Positions 26,350 to 34,556 are shown, counted from the first letter of the stretch. The stretch: 48,010 bases of DNA from CAZZEX01 sp964653285 (GCA_964653285.1 CAZZEX010000029.1:1-48010), one strand, 5' to 3'. Notes: generated by a model not told the origin, from the letters alone. Program-made: numbers and translations.

Positions 26350-27549
26350 ATGCGCCTCAACGAATGGGAAGCGAAAACCTTGCTTCGGGCACAGGGCATT
26401 CTTGTGCCCGAAGGGGTACGAATCCAGACCCCAGAGCAGGCTGCTGAGGCAGCGGTCAATCTGGGCGGGCCAGTGGTGATCAAGGCTCAAGTGCCCTCTG
26501 GACGGCGGATGAAAGCCGGAGGGGTACGTTTTGCTACCCATGCCGACGAGGCCAGGCAGGTGGCAGCGGCGTTCCTGGGCCAGGACCTGCTGGGGTTTCG
26601 CGTCAACGAAGTTCTGGTAGAAGCTCAGGTACCGCCAGGACAGGAGCTGTTCCTGGCCGTCACGTACGACGACATAGCAAAAACCCCCGTGATCCTGGCC
26701 AGCGCTGCAGGGGGGATCGAGGTCGAACAGATAGCCAAGGGCGCGCCAGCCAAGTTGGTCCACCAGGCGGTGGATATGTGCTGGCCCTTCTCGGCTTACC
26801 AGGCACGGGAGGTTGCTGCGGCCATGGGCTTGACCGGCCGGGACTTGATGGCGGTCAGCGATGTGGTCTGGCGGCTGTACGAACTATTCTACCGCTACGA
26901 TGCTACACTAGCGGAGATCAATCCTCTCGTGTTGCTGGCCAGAAATCGGTGCGTGGCGCTGGACGCCCATATTGAACTGGATGATGACGCGTTGGGCCGA
27001 CACCCCGAGTTAGCATCCGAGTGGGGCATCCGGCCACGGCCATCGCAGGCTCGTCCGCCGACCCCTTTTGAGGAGGCCGGGGCGCGTATTGACGCCGCGG
27101 ACCATCGGGGAGTAGCGGGCCGCGTCGTAGAGTTTGATGGCGACTTGGGGCTGTTGATTGGAGGTGGGGGCGCCAGCCTGACCGTCTTTGACGCCATATT
27201 GGGCTATGGCGGCCACCCGGCCAACTACTGCGAGATTGGCGGCAACCCCAGCGTACGCAAGATCCGAAATCTGACGCAGTTGATCCTGTCCAGGCCAGGG
27301 GTGCGCAGGCTGGCGGTCATCATGAATGTGGTCAATAACACGCGGGTGGACCTGGTGGCGCGCGGGGTTATCAAGGGGATTGTCGAACTGGGGCTTGACC
27401 CGCGAGACGTATTGGCCGTGTTTCGCATCCCTGGGTCTTGGGAGGCGGAGGGAATCAAGATCCTGCGTCACTACGGTGTCCCCTTTTGCGACCGCACGGT
27501 GTCGCTGGACGAAGCCGCGCGGCTGGCCGTCGAGAGGAGTCGGAGTTAG
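26350..27549 (+). CDS. SucC-like ATP-grasp acyl-CoA ligase beta subunit
   Basis: 399 residues. ATP-grasp start MRLNEWEAKTLLRAQGI, then VVIKAQVPSGRRMKAGGV and the LAEINPLVLL strand as in succinyl-CoA synthetase beta and malate-CoA ligase MtkA. The C-terminal ligase domain contains GGNPSVRKIRNLTQ. The usual GGI loop of SucC in this area is replaced by NVVNNTRVDLVARG, so the acyl substrate is probably not succinate (inference). It forms an overlapping set with a SucD-like gene, a ferredoxin and a CitE-like lyase, an arrangement that recalls malate thiokinase plus malyl-CoA lyase. Confidence 0.85.
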   Translation: MRLNEWEAKTLLRAQGILVPEGVRIQTPEQAAEAAVNLGGPVVIKAQVPSGRRMKAGGVRFATHADEARQVAAAFLGQDLLGFRVNEVLVEAQVPPGQELFLAVTYDDIAKTPVILASAAGGIEVEQIAKGAPAKLVHQAVDMCWPFSAYQAREVAAAMGLTGRDLMAVSDVVWRLYELFYRYDATLAEINPLVLLARNRCVALDAHIELDDDALGRHPELASEWGIRPRPSQARPPTPFEEAGARIDAADHRGVAGRVVEFDGDLGLLIGGGGASLTVFDAILGYGGHPANYCEIGGNPSVRKIRNLTQLILSRPGVRRLAVIMNVVNNTRVDLVARGVIKGIVELGLDPRDVLAVFRIPGSWEAEGIKILRHYGVPFCDRTVSLDEAARLAVERSRS

Positions 27550-27550
27550 C

Positions 27551-28456
27551 ATGGCTATCCTGGCAGATGAGACGACGCGTATCATCGTACAAGGAATCAC
27601 CGGCCGTGAGGGAACCACGCTGACCCGCGAGTCGCTGGACTATGGAGCACGGATCGTAGCCGGGGTCACGCCAGGCAAGGGGGGTGCATCCGTGTATGGG
27701 GTACCGGTCTATGACAGCTTACGCCAGGCCCTGTGCGAACACCCCGCCGATGCCACCATCATTTGTGTGCCGCCAGCCGCTGCCCGTGACGCAGCTTTGG
27801 AAGCGCTTGACAACGGCCTGCGGCTGATTGTAATTGTCACGGAGCGTATCCCTCGCCGCGACGTAACCGAGATGCTGGCCTTGGCCCGTCAGAAGGGGGT
27901 GCGGGTGGTGGGCCCCAACACTCTGGGACTCATCTCGCCGGGGAGAGTGAAAATCGGGATGGTTGGCGGTCCGGCTGAGGATGCGCGGCGGGCTTACACC
28001 CCCGGGCTCGTAGCCGTGCTGTCGCGCAGTGGAGGCATGACCACCGAGCTGGCCAATATGTTGACCCAAGCAGGACTCGGGCAAAGCATCTGCGTCAGCA
28101 TTGGTGGCGATCCCATCGTGGGGTCCACCTTCGTAGACTTATTGCCGCTGCTGGAGGCGGACGCCGAGACGAAGGCGGTAGTTATCTATGGCGAACCCGG
28201 CGGGGTCCAGGAAGAGGCGCTGGCCGACTATGTGGCCCGGCAGGGAACGCGTCTGTCCATTGTGGCCTTTCTTGGCGGCCGGTTTGTGGACCAGATGCCC
28301 GGGCAGCGCTTCGGCCATGCAGGGGTCATTGTGGAGGGCAAGCGCGGTAGCGTGGCAGGCAAGGTACAAGCCTTGCGTCAGGCCGGGATACGGGTTGCGG
28401 AACACCTGTCAGAGGTGCCAGTCCTGATTTGCCAGGCACTGGCATTAAGCTCCTGA
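27551..28456 (+). CDS. SucD-like acyl-CoA ligase alpha subunit
   Basis: 301 residues from ATG 27551, one base after the SucC-like stop; an open frame continues further upstream in the partner gene's shadow. CoA-binding Rossmann part: IIVQGITGREGTTLT (10-25), VAGVTPGKGG (38-45) and VGPNTLGLISPG (120-131). The catalytic phospho-histidine is H256 in FGHAGVIVEG, so the enzyme should form phosphohistidine as SucD does. With the SucC-like subunit it would activate a carboxylate to its CoA thioester at the cost of ATP or GTP. Confidence 0.88.
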   Translation: MAILADETTRIIVQGITGREGTTLTRESLDYGARIVAGVTPGKGGASVYGVPVYDSLRQALCEHPADATIICVPPAAARDAALEALDNGLRLIVIVTERIPRRDVTEMLALARQKGVRVVGPNTLGLISPGRVKIGMVGGPAEDARRAYTPGLVAVLSRSGGMTTELANMLTQAGLGQSICVSIGGDPIVGSTFVDLLPLLEADAETKAVVIYGEPGGVQEEALADYVARQGTRLSIVAFLGGRFVDQMPGQRFGHAGVIVEGKRGSVAGKVQALRQAGIRVAEHLSEVPVLICQALALSS

Positions 28457-28490
28457 AGCGAGATATTCAAGTTGAGAGGGGCAACGGACT

Positions 28491-28709
28491 GTGGGTATGT
28501 TTCTTGTCCTGCAGGTGGATCGAAAGCGGTGTAGGGACGGGGCAGCCTGTGCCCGCTGTGTAGACGTCTGCCCAGTTGATGTGTTCAGACTAGAGGACGG
28601 CAAACTGACCATCGACGCGGAGAATGAGGATGAGTGCACCCTGTGCGAACTGTGTCTGCAAGCTTGTCCACAAGAAGCGCTCCGATTGATCAAGTTGTAT
28701 GAGGAATGA
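28491..28709 (+). CDS. Small 2[4Fe-4S]-type ferredoxin
   Basis: 72 residues from GTG 28491 (ATG 28497 is an alternative). The second cluster motif is regular: C49-x2-C52-x2-C55-x3-C59-P. The first is spaced unusually as C14-x5-C20-x2-C23-x3-C27-P: the ligand expected three residues before C20 has moved to six residues before it. It is encoded between the ligase pair and the CitE-like lyase, and its stop overlaps the lyase start (ATGA). Electron carriage is the expected role, possibly for an oxidoreductase outside the window or for corrinoid activation (inference). Confidence 0.9.
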   Translation: MGMFLVLQVDRKRCRDGAACARCVDVCPVDVFRLEDGKLTIDAENEDECTLCELCLQACPQEALRLIKLYEE

Positions 28710-29566
28710 ATATGAAAGCGCTGCGCAGCCTGCTGTTTGTGCCGGGGAACCGGCCAAAGATGCTGGAAAAGGCGCGGACCGTGCCCGCTGATGCCATTAT
28801 CCTCGATCTGGAAGATGCTGTGCCACCGGACGCAAAATCGGCAGCCCGGGCGATGGTGCGGGAGGCGCTGCAGGCGGGGACCTATGGCCCACAGGTCGTG
28901 GTGCGCATCAATGCCTTCAATACGGGTCTCGGCCAGGCCGACCTTGAGGCGATACTTGGGGTAGCGGTGCAGGCCATCCTCTTGCCAAGAGCACAAATGC
29001 CTGACGACGTCCAACGGCTGGCTTCGCTCATGGCAGTTTTGGAGCGAGAGCAGGGGCTGCCCACTGACTCCGTGGAACTACTGCTCCTGGTTGAGACCGC
29101 GCTGGGCGTGCTGAACGCTTACGAAATGGCCAAGGCCGATAGGCGGGTGCGAGCCCTGTGCTTTGGTGGCGAAGATCTCAGCCAAGATTTGGGAGCCATC
29201 CGCACCAAGGAGGGCCTGGAGCTGGCCTACCCCCGGGCGCAAGTAGTGTTGGCTGCTCGCGCGGCTGGCGTCTACGCGATCGACGGTGTCTACACCGATC
29301 TGAGCGACCAGGCTGGCCTGCTGGCCGAAGCTCGCTTCGCGCGGCGACTGGGCTACAGCGGTAAGCTGCTTATCCACCCAGGGCAGATCGAAACGGTGCA
29401 CCGTGCCTTTACGTCCAGCGAAGAAGAGGTAGCCTATGCATGCCGCATAGTGGAGGGCTTCGAAGTGGCCCTGGCTCGGGGTGAAGGCGTCTTTGCTCTG
29501 GATGACAAGATGATTGATGCACCGATCGTAGCCCGAGCGCGCGAAGTGCTGGCCCACGCTAAGTAA
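28706..29566 (+). CDS. CitE/malyl-CoA-lyase-like aldolase (HpcH/HpaI superfamily)
   Basis: 286 residues; the ATG at 28706 overlaps the ferredoxin stop, and ATG 28712 is an alternative. Family residues: LFVPGNRP (10-17), E36-D37 in LDLEDAV, R67 in VVRIN, E130 in LLVETALG, D157 in FGGEDLSQDLG, and IHPGQI near 227. Members split citryl-, citramalyl- or malyl-CoA into acetyl-CoA and a 2-oxoacid. Placed directly after a CoA ligase pair, it probably cleaves the CoA thioester that pair makes. The hydroxy-acid substrate is unknown. Confidence 0.9.
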   Translation: MNMKALRSLLFVPGNRPKMLEKARTVPADAIILDLEDAVPPDAKSAARAMVREALQAGTYGPQVVVRINAFNTGLGQADLEAILGVAVQAILLPRAQMPDDVQRLASLMAVLEREQGLPTDSVELLLLVETALGVLNAYEMAKADRRVRALCFGGEDLSQDLGAIRTKEGLELAYPRAQVVLAARAAGVYAIDGVYTDLSDQAGLLAEARFARRLGYSGKLLIHPGQIETVHRAFTSSEEEVAYACRIVEGFEVALARGEGVFALDDKMIDAPIVARAREVLAHAK

Positions 29567-29581
29567 GTCGGTTGATTACCG

Positions 29582-29602
29582 TGGCGGTTCGGTCAACCGC
29601 CA
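29582..29602 (+). terminator. Hairpin after the CitE-like gene
   Basis: TGGCGGTT (29582-29589) and AACCGCCA (29595-29602) form a perfect 8-bp stem with a 5-base loop, 16 bases after the lyase stop. Only a weak T stretch follows (gaatcgtttt), so it may reduce rather than stop transcription into the next gene. Confidence 0.5.
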
Positions 29603-29639
29603 TTGCAGATCTGAATCGTTTTATGAAAGGAGCCCGATT

Positions 29640-30455
29640 GTGACAGCCAACTTCTCATCTATGATCAAGGGATTTGACAAAGTAACCATTGTCACCGGTG
29701 GTAGCAAAGGCATTGGCGAAGGCTGCGCTCGTGTCTTCGTCAGAGCGGGCGCCAAAGTCGTCATTTGCGCCCGGGGCAGAGAGCTCGGCGAAGCGGTAGC
29801 CGCCGAACTGACGACAGAAGGGTCGGGAACTTGCGATTTCATACGCTGCGATGTGACCAAGCCGGAGGAGATCAAGCAACTGATCGAGAAGACGGTCGAG
29901 ATGCACGGCCGCTTGGATTGCCTGATCAACAACGCTGGCTGGCACCCACCGCACCACACGATTGATGATTTCTCGATTGAGGAGTTCAAGGATTTGCTGC
30001 AGTTGAATCTGGTCAGCTACTTCGCTGCGTGCAAGTACGCCCTGCCCTATCTGCGCCAGACGGGCGGCAGCATCATCAACATGAGCAGCCTGGCGGGGGC
30101 TATTGGTCAGGAGTGGGCCACCACCTACGCAGCCACAAAGGGGGGTATCAGCGCCTTCACAAAAGCATTGGCCGTGGATGAGGCTCGAAATGGGGTCCGC
30201 GTCAACGCCGTGATGCCTGGCGCTATTGCCACTCCGTTGGTAGAATCCTTTATGGAAGCCCAGGAACAGAGAGACTTCATCGAAAGCTGGGCATGGAATC
30301 GTCGCGTGGGGACGATTGAGGAGGTTGGCGAGGCGTGCCTGTTCCTGGCCAGTGACGGGGCCAGCTTCATCACAGGTATTGATCTGATCATCAGCGCTGG
30401 TGCCGAACTGGCATATGGCATCAAGCTCCCCAAGAGTGACCAGTCTCGCCTCTAG
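29640..30455 (+). CDS. SDR-family dehydrogenase, L-fucose dehydrogenase (HSD17B14)-like
   Basis: 271 residues from GTG 29640, with aaaggag 7 bases upstream. SDR motifs: TGGSKGIG (19-26), NNAG (97-100), S150, Y163 and K167. The stretch NNAGWHPPHHT, LAGAIGQEWATTYAATKGG and the end TGIDLIISAGAELAYGIK closely follow human HSD17B14, which acts as an L-fucose dehydrogenase. That makes oxidation of L-fucose or a similar sugar to its lactone a specific prediction. An L-fuconolactonase-like gene (32843) and a mutarotase (34000) nearby support this. Assignment by similarity from memory, not by search. Confidence 0.85.
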   Translation: MTANFSSMIKGFDKVTIVTGGSKGIGEGCARVFVRAGAKVVICARGRELGEAVAAELTTEGSGTCDFIRCDVTKPEEIKQLIEKTVEMHGRLDCLINNAGWHPPHHTIDDFSIEEFKDLLQLNLVSYFAACKYALPYLRQTGGSIINMSSLAGAIGQEWATTYAATKGGISAFTKALAVDEARNGVRVNAVMPGAIATPLVESFMEAQEQRDFIESWAWNRRVGTIEEVGEACLFLASDGASFITGIDLIISAGAELAYGIKLPKSDQSRL

Positions 30456-30551
30456 CTATCTGGTTTGCAGGACAATTCGCTTATCGTTGCGGCTTCGACA
30501 CCAACCGAGGTCGCTTAGTGGCACACAACTGATACCCAGGAGGTATCCGCG

Positions 30552-32651
30552 ATGACTTGGTTCACTGATTCCCTGCTCAAGGCCCACATCTTGTATGTGT
30601 CACCGGACTGGGTTCTCGACCGAGGAGAACGTTTTGATGGTCCAGACATGGTGCGCGTCCTTAAAGACGCCGGTATAAGCGCCGCTGAGCTATATTGCAA
30701 GGACGTGCACGGGATCAACTACTACCCCACCAAGCTGGGGGTAGGCGAACCTTATCCCCGCGACATCGTGGGCGAACTGTACGACGCCTGTCACGCCGCT
30801 GGGGTGAAGCTGATCGCTTATTACTGCGTTGGTTGGGAAGGCCGGGTGGGAAAGTACCACGAAGATTGGCTAATGAGGGACCAGGAGCAAAATGCGATCT
30901 CTGTTCCGGATCACTGGTCCTGGGCCTGCATCAATACCGGTTATGGCCAGTTTGCGCTGGAGCAGATCGCTGAACTGGTAGACCTGTATGAGGTTGACGG
31001 GCTCTTCATTGACATATTTGTGGACAACTTTTCTACCTGCTTCTGTCCGGCCTGTGATAGGCTGTTCCAGGAACGTCAGGGGTATCCTATGCCGCGGGAC
31101 CTGGAGAAACCAGAAAACATAGCGGTCGTCAAGCGCTTCCAGGCGGACTATCACGAAGATTTTCTGAAGCAGGTCGTACGCATTTTGAAGAAACGACGCC
31201 CAGGTGCCTTGTTGACCTTTAACGGTGTCGGCGGCATCAGCGCCCACACCAGCCGGTTCTCCGAACTAGTAGATTGGCATTCCATGGAGTCCCACGCGCC
31301 CAATTTTCTGGCAAGCAGCCGGACGTGTAAGATCCTCCGCAGCCAGGGTAAGCCTTTCGAGATTACCACACCTGGGGTTGTCCAGAGCATTCGTGAAGGA
31401 GGATCATGGCTGGTCGAAGGCCTGGCCGACTGGGTAAGTATGATCCCAAAGCCAGCCTCAACCTTGAAGATCGAAGCCGCAGTCGTTCTGTCAAACGGCG
31501 GGACGTTGACCGTCGGTCTGAATCCTCGGGCTGACGGTTCTGTGAATGAGCGGGAGAGCAACCCTATTCAGGAAGCAGGCCGGTGGATTGCAGAGCGACG
31601 CGAGGTGTTCGCAGACGCCACCTCTGAGAGCGATGCCGCCATTCTATGGAACGAACAAAGCTTCGTCTCAACCAGTCTGGAGCTGGAGAAGCGGTGGGGC
31701 TATCTGAGCGGGGACCACGGTCTCAAGGGACTACATGCCGGGCTGCTTGGCAACCATACGCAATTTGACATCGTTCGGGAGGACCAGGTTTCGCTCGAGA
31801 ACTACCAGCTCATCATACTTCCCGACGAGTTTGTGACTGACGAACCGCTGGAAGCGAAGCTACGCGAGTATGTTTCTGGGGGCGGAACCCTCATGGTTTG
31901 CTACCACGCCTCCTTGGCGGATGGCATGGGAGGCAAACGGGATAACTTTGGCCTTGCCGATGTGATGGGCCTAGACTGCAAGGGTATCCTTCCCGATAGC
32001 ACCACGTACGTGCGCCCGAGCTACCCAGATCTGGCGCGTGACTTGCTGAGTGGCCCGCTGATGATGCGCGGGGAGGCAATCGAGATGACCCTGGGCACTG
32101 CAAAACCGCTTGGCACATTCGTGTCCCCCATCGCTGTACGCACCCCCAGCCACTACATCTGGACTACTGCCTACAACTGGCCAGGAGAAGACTCGGGCAA
32201 ATCTGCCATAACTGTCAATCGCTTTGGGCGTGGCCAATGCCTGTACCTGGGGTTCCCGTTGGGGACCAACATCTCCCGCCGTGGCAAGTCCGACCCATGG
32301 CCAGCTCAACTGCTGGCCAACATCGTAGACTATTTGCTTCCTCAACCATTTCTCAGAACCAACGCGCCTCACCAGGTGGAAGTTGTGGCGAATCGCTGGC
32401 GAGAAGGGTACGCAGTTCACTTCATAAGTTACTACGGTGGCATCGAAGGGCACTATTGCTTGGGAGACAGGTTGCCTGAGCTGGGCGGGCTGCACCTAGA
32501 TATTGCCAGGGCCAGGTTGCCGCAACGGTTTAGCGTCCGCATAGCGGGCAGAGAAGACGACGTACCCTACCGCTTAGAAGGTGATTGGCTCCGGATTGAT
32601 CTCCCGCCTCTAACCGATCACCTGGCTTTGTTGCTTAACCCAACGGCGTAA
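30552..32651 (+). CDS. Putative glycoside hydrolase (GHL6-like), second copy
   Basis: 699 residues, start at ATG 30552 after ggaggt. It has the same layout as the gene at 24222: N-terminal barrel (KAHILYVSPDWVLDRGERF, AELYCKDVHGINYYP, VDGLFIDIFVDN), trimerisation-type middle domain (FDIVREDQVSLENYQLIILP, YVSGGGTLMVCYHA) and C-terminal beta domain. A CxC/CxxC cluster (TCFCPACDRLF) follows the VDGLFIDI strand; the paralogue has CYCLSC in the same place, so a structural metal site is possible. No signal peptide. It is separated from its paralogue by the ligase-lyase module. Confidence 0.75.
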   Translation: MTWFTDSLLKAHILYVSPDWVLDRGERFDGPDMVRVLKDAGISAAELYCKDVHGINYYPTKLGVGEPYPRDIVGELYDACHAAGVKLIAYYCVGWEGRVGKYHEDWLMRDQEQNAISVPDHWSWACINTGYGQFALEQIAELVDLYEVDGLFIDIFVDNFSTCFCPACDRLFQERQGYPMPRDLEKPENIAVVKRFQADYHEDFLKQVVRILKKRRPGALLTFNGVGGISAHTSRFSELVDWHSMESHAPNFLASSRTCKILRSQGKPFEITTPGVVQSIREGGSWLVEGLADWVSMIPKPASTLKIEAAVVLSNGGTLTVGLNPRADGSVNERESNPIQEAGRWIAERREVFADATSESDAAILWNEQSFVSTSLELEKRWGYLSGDHGLKGLHAGLLGNHTQFDIVREDQVSLENYQLIILPDEFVTDEPLEAKLREYVSGGGTLMVCYHASLADGMGGKRDNFGLADVMGLDCKGILPDSTTYVRPSYPDLARDLLSGPLMMRGEAIEMTLGTAKPLGTFVSPIAVRTPSHYIWTTAYNWPGEDSGKSAITVNRFGRGQCLYLGFPLGTNISRRGKSDPWPAQLLANIVDYLLPQPFLRTNAPHQVEVVANRWREGYAVHFISYYGGIEGHYCLGDRLPELGGLHLDIARARLPQRFSVRIAGREDDVPYRLEGDWLRIDLPPLTDHLALLLNPTA

Positions 32652-32842
32652 GGAAATGTTAAAGAACTGCAGAACCTCTCACTTAAATAACTGCCCAAAA
32701 ACTTCCACTTCCATCTGGGCAAAACAGCAAGTGAACATTGGAAACTGGGCAACGCTGTTGCTGCCTTGGTACGGAAAGTCCTCAAGTGATTTATTGAAGT
32801 GTAGAAATTAGCTATGACTGACCAGACAGGGAGGGAGAAAAG

Positions 32843-33676
32843 ATGAGAATCACTGACGCTCACCAGCATTTTTGGACGACAGAATCGATCGTTGAGCTAG
32901 GCCTGCCACCCGAGTATAGTTTACTGGCTCGGGATTTCGAACCCGCGGAACTCAAGCCGCAGATGGACGAGGTAGGTGTGCAGCAGACGGTTCTGGTGCA
33001 GGTCAATTTCTCGTTGAAGAACACCTACGACTTCCTGGAGATTGCCCGGGCGAACGATTGGGTTGGCGGGGTGGTCGGATGGGTGGACCTGGTGGACCCC
33101 AAAGTGGGGGACACGCTCGACGATCTGCAGACATATCCCAAGTTGAAGGGGGTGCGCCATCAGTGGGAGATGGAGCCTGACCCTGCCTGGATACTACGCG
33201 ATGACGTGCTGAGGGGGCTGCGAGAGGTGGCCAAGCGTGGATTTACCTTCGACCTTGTGGCCAAGCCATATAACTGGCAGTATATCTCCCAGGTAGCCGA
33301 GGCGGTGCCGGATCTGCCTTTAGTAATTGACCATATCGCCAAACCCCAAATCCGCGTCAAACAATTCGACGACTGGGCGACTGCTATGACCCGCTGGGCT
33401 CAGATCCCCCGCATGATGATCAAAGTGTCGGGCATGATTACCGAGGCCGACTGGCGCCACTGGAAACCGGCTGATCTGAAGCCTTACGTAGAAAAGGCCA
33501 TTGAGCTGTTTGGCGTGGACCGCGTGATGTACGGCAGCGATTGGCCTGTCTGCACGGTGGCCGGATCTTACGCCCAGGTATTTGAAGCGTTGTTGAAATG
33601 TCTGGCCAGTCTGACTGAGGCGGAAAAAGCCAAGGTCTTAGGGGAAAACGCCAGAGGGTTCTATGGGCTAGACTAA
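32843..33676 (+). CDS. Amidohydrolase family 2, L-fuconolactonase-like
   Basis: 277 residues from ATG 32843 after gggagggag. A compact amidohydrolase barrel with metal ligands H7 and H9 (DAHQHFW), H164 (VIDHIAKP) and D233 (YGSDWPV). This COG3618-type group contains L-fucono-1,5-lactonase and L-rhamnono-lactonase. It would open the sugar lactone made by an aldose dehydrogenase such as the gene at 29640. The roughly 190 bases upstream hold no recognisable gene. Other lactones are possible. Confidence 0.88.
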   Translation: MRITDAHQHFWTTESIVELGLPPEYSLLARDFEPAELKPQMDEVGVQQTVLVQVNFSLKNTYDFLEIARANDWVGGVVGWVDLVDPKVGDTLDDLQTYPKLKGVRHQWEMEPDPAWILRDDVLRGLREVAKRGFTFDLVAKPYNWQYISQVAEAVPDLPLVIDHIAKPQIRVKQFDDWATAMTRWAQIPRMMIKVSGMITEADWRHWKPADLKPYVEKAIELFGVDRVMYGSDWPVCTVAGSYAQVFEALLKCLASLTEAEKAKVLGENARGFYGLD

Positions 33677-33740
33677 CACCACGCCCATGCTGCGCTGGCC
33701 TGTGGCAGGTCGCGAATTCACTCGGTCCGTTTAGCTGCTG

Positions 33741-33905
33741 CGCCAGGCATTGAAACTCGATCCGCTGGCATGCTGGTCAGGGTGATCGAGTCCTGCCAGA
33801 TGTTGGACAAAACCAAGCCCGATCTGATGGATGCCCTGGGTGTAAACGTGGTTGGATTGGGACCCCCCGCGACGTTGTTGGGGTTCAAGAACGAGGGATG
33901 GGAGC
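33741..33905 (+). pseudogene. Remnant of a further UroD-like gene
   Basis: An open frame through ATG 33770 encodes RSAGMLVRVIESCQMLDKTK, then PDLMDALGVNVVGLGPPATL and LGFKNEGWEPWTFFD, a pattern I associate with the N-terminal part of one UroD-like subgroup. After about 33905 the frame continues into unrelated sequence and stops at 33985. It lacks the start region and over 80% of the family length. It is the main content of the ~320-base gap between the lactonase and the mutarotase. It is not a copy of any intact UroD-like gene in this window. Confidence 0.55.
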
Positions 33906-33966
33906 CATGGACATTCTTCGATATGGATGGCGCCTTACAGCGCAGTCGTCAGCGAATGGTCAATAA

Positions 33967-33978
33967 TATACATATACA
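33967..33978 (+). promoter_or_regulatory. Candidate operator motif upstream of the mutarotase gene
   Basis: TATACATATACA shares 11 of 12 bases with 20700-20711 in front of the sugar-binding protein gene. Both lie 22-35 bases before a start codon. It could equally be a simple AT-rich stretch. Confidence 0.25.
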
Positions 33979-33999
33979 TAAGTAAGAATGGAGGTGGAA

Positions 34000-34338
34000 A
34001 TGAAACGCTTTGGTCAAACTGTAATGCTCAAGGACGACCCGGAGAGCATCCGGCTGTATGAAGAGTATCATGCCAATCCGTGGCCGGAGACCAATGCAAG
34101 TCTGCTCAGTTGCGGGATATTGCGCATGTTCATCTACCGGTTCGGTCGCCAGCTCTTTATGTTTATGGAAACCAGAGATGATTTCGACCTGGAGCGCGAT
34201 ATGCCGAAGTACACAGAGAATCCAAAGGCCAAAGAGTGGGATGATTTGATGCGCACTTTCCAGGAAACGGTGCCAGGTGCACCAGAGGGTTCGACGTGGG
34301 TGCTGATGAAGGAAGTCTATGCCTTGGAGGCGGAGTAG
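34000..34338 (+). CDS. L-rhamnose/L-fucose mutarotase family (RhaM, PF05336 type)
   Basis: 112 residues from ATG 34000, chosen because ggaggtgg (33990-33997) lies just before it; the ATG at 33988 has no such site. Small ferredoxin-like fold family: KRFGQTVMLKDDPESIRLYE, YHANPWPE, LRMFIYRFGRQLFMFMET and a C-terminal WVLMKEVYAL. These enzymes interconvert alpha and beta anomers of L-rhamnose or L-fucose, feeding an anomer-specific dehydrogenase or isomerase. It fits the fucose-type dehydrogenase and lactonase nearby. Confidence 0.9.
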   Translation: MKRFGQTVMLKDDPESIRLYEEYHANPWPETNASLLSCGILRMFIYRFGRQLFMFMETRDDFDLERDMPKYTENPKAKEWDDLMRTFQETVPGAPEGSTWVLMKEVYALEAE

Positions 34339-34348
34339 TCTTTACTTA

Positions 34349-34556
34349 GGGCCCGTTAAGAAACAACTTCCCGATTTAGTTGTTTTGCCCATGTGTCCAG
34401 GGCGACATCCGAACGTGGTCGAATAGTGTAGTTCCAGTTTGGACAGACCACGCGGCGCTCCAGGTTGAGCTTCTTCCTCTCGGCGTCTGAGTCTCGTTGT
34501 CCTTTCTCATAAACCCCTGCCAGCAGGAAGGCTTTGACAGTCGGGCCAGCCGAACC
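34349..34556 (-). mobile_element. End of an insertion sequence with C-terminal remnant of an ISAzo13-type transposase
   Basis: On the - strand, 34356-34556 encodes TVKAFLLAGVYEKGQRDSDA, then ERKKLNLERRVVCPNWNYTI and RPRSD. The VKA...G..DAE...LNL......WNYTIRPR pattern is that of the C-terminus of ISAzo13-family transposases as I know them. Just outside the stop, GGGCCCGTTAAGAAACAACT at 34349-34368 looks like an IS terminus. The catalytic part and the other IS end are missing, so the element is dead. It abuts a glycyl-radical-enzyme remnant. Confidence 0.6.

Noticed and set aside
32652..32842. Possible gene remnant between the second GHL6-like gene and the lactonase
   Set aside because: One frame reads NFHFHLGKTASEHWKLGNAV before a stop, which looks protein-like, but I could not link it to any family.
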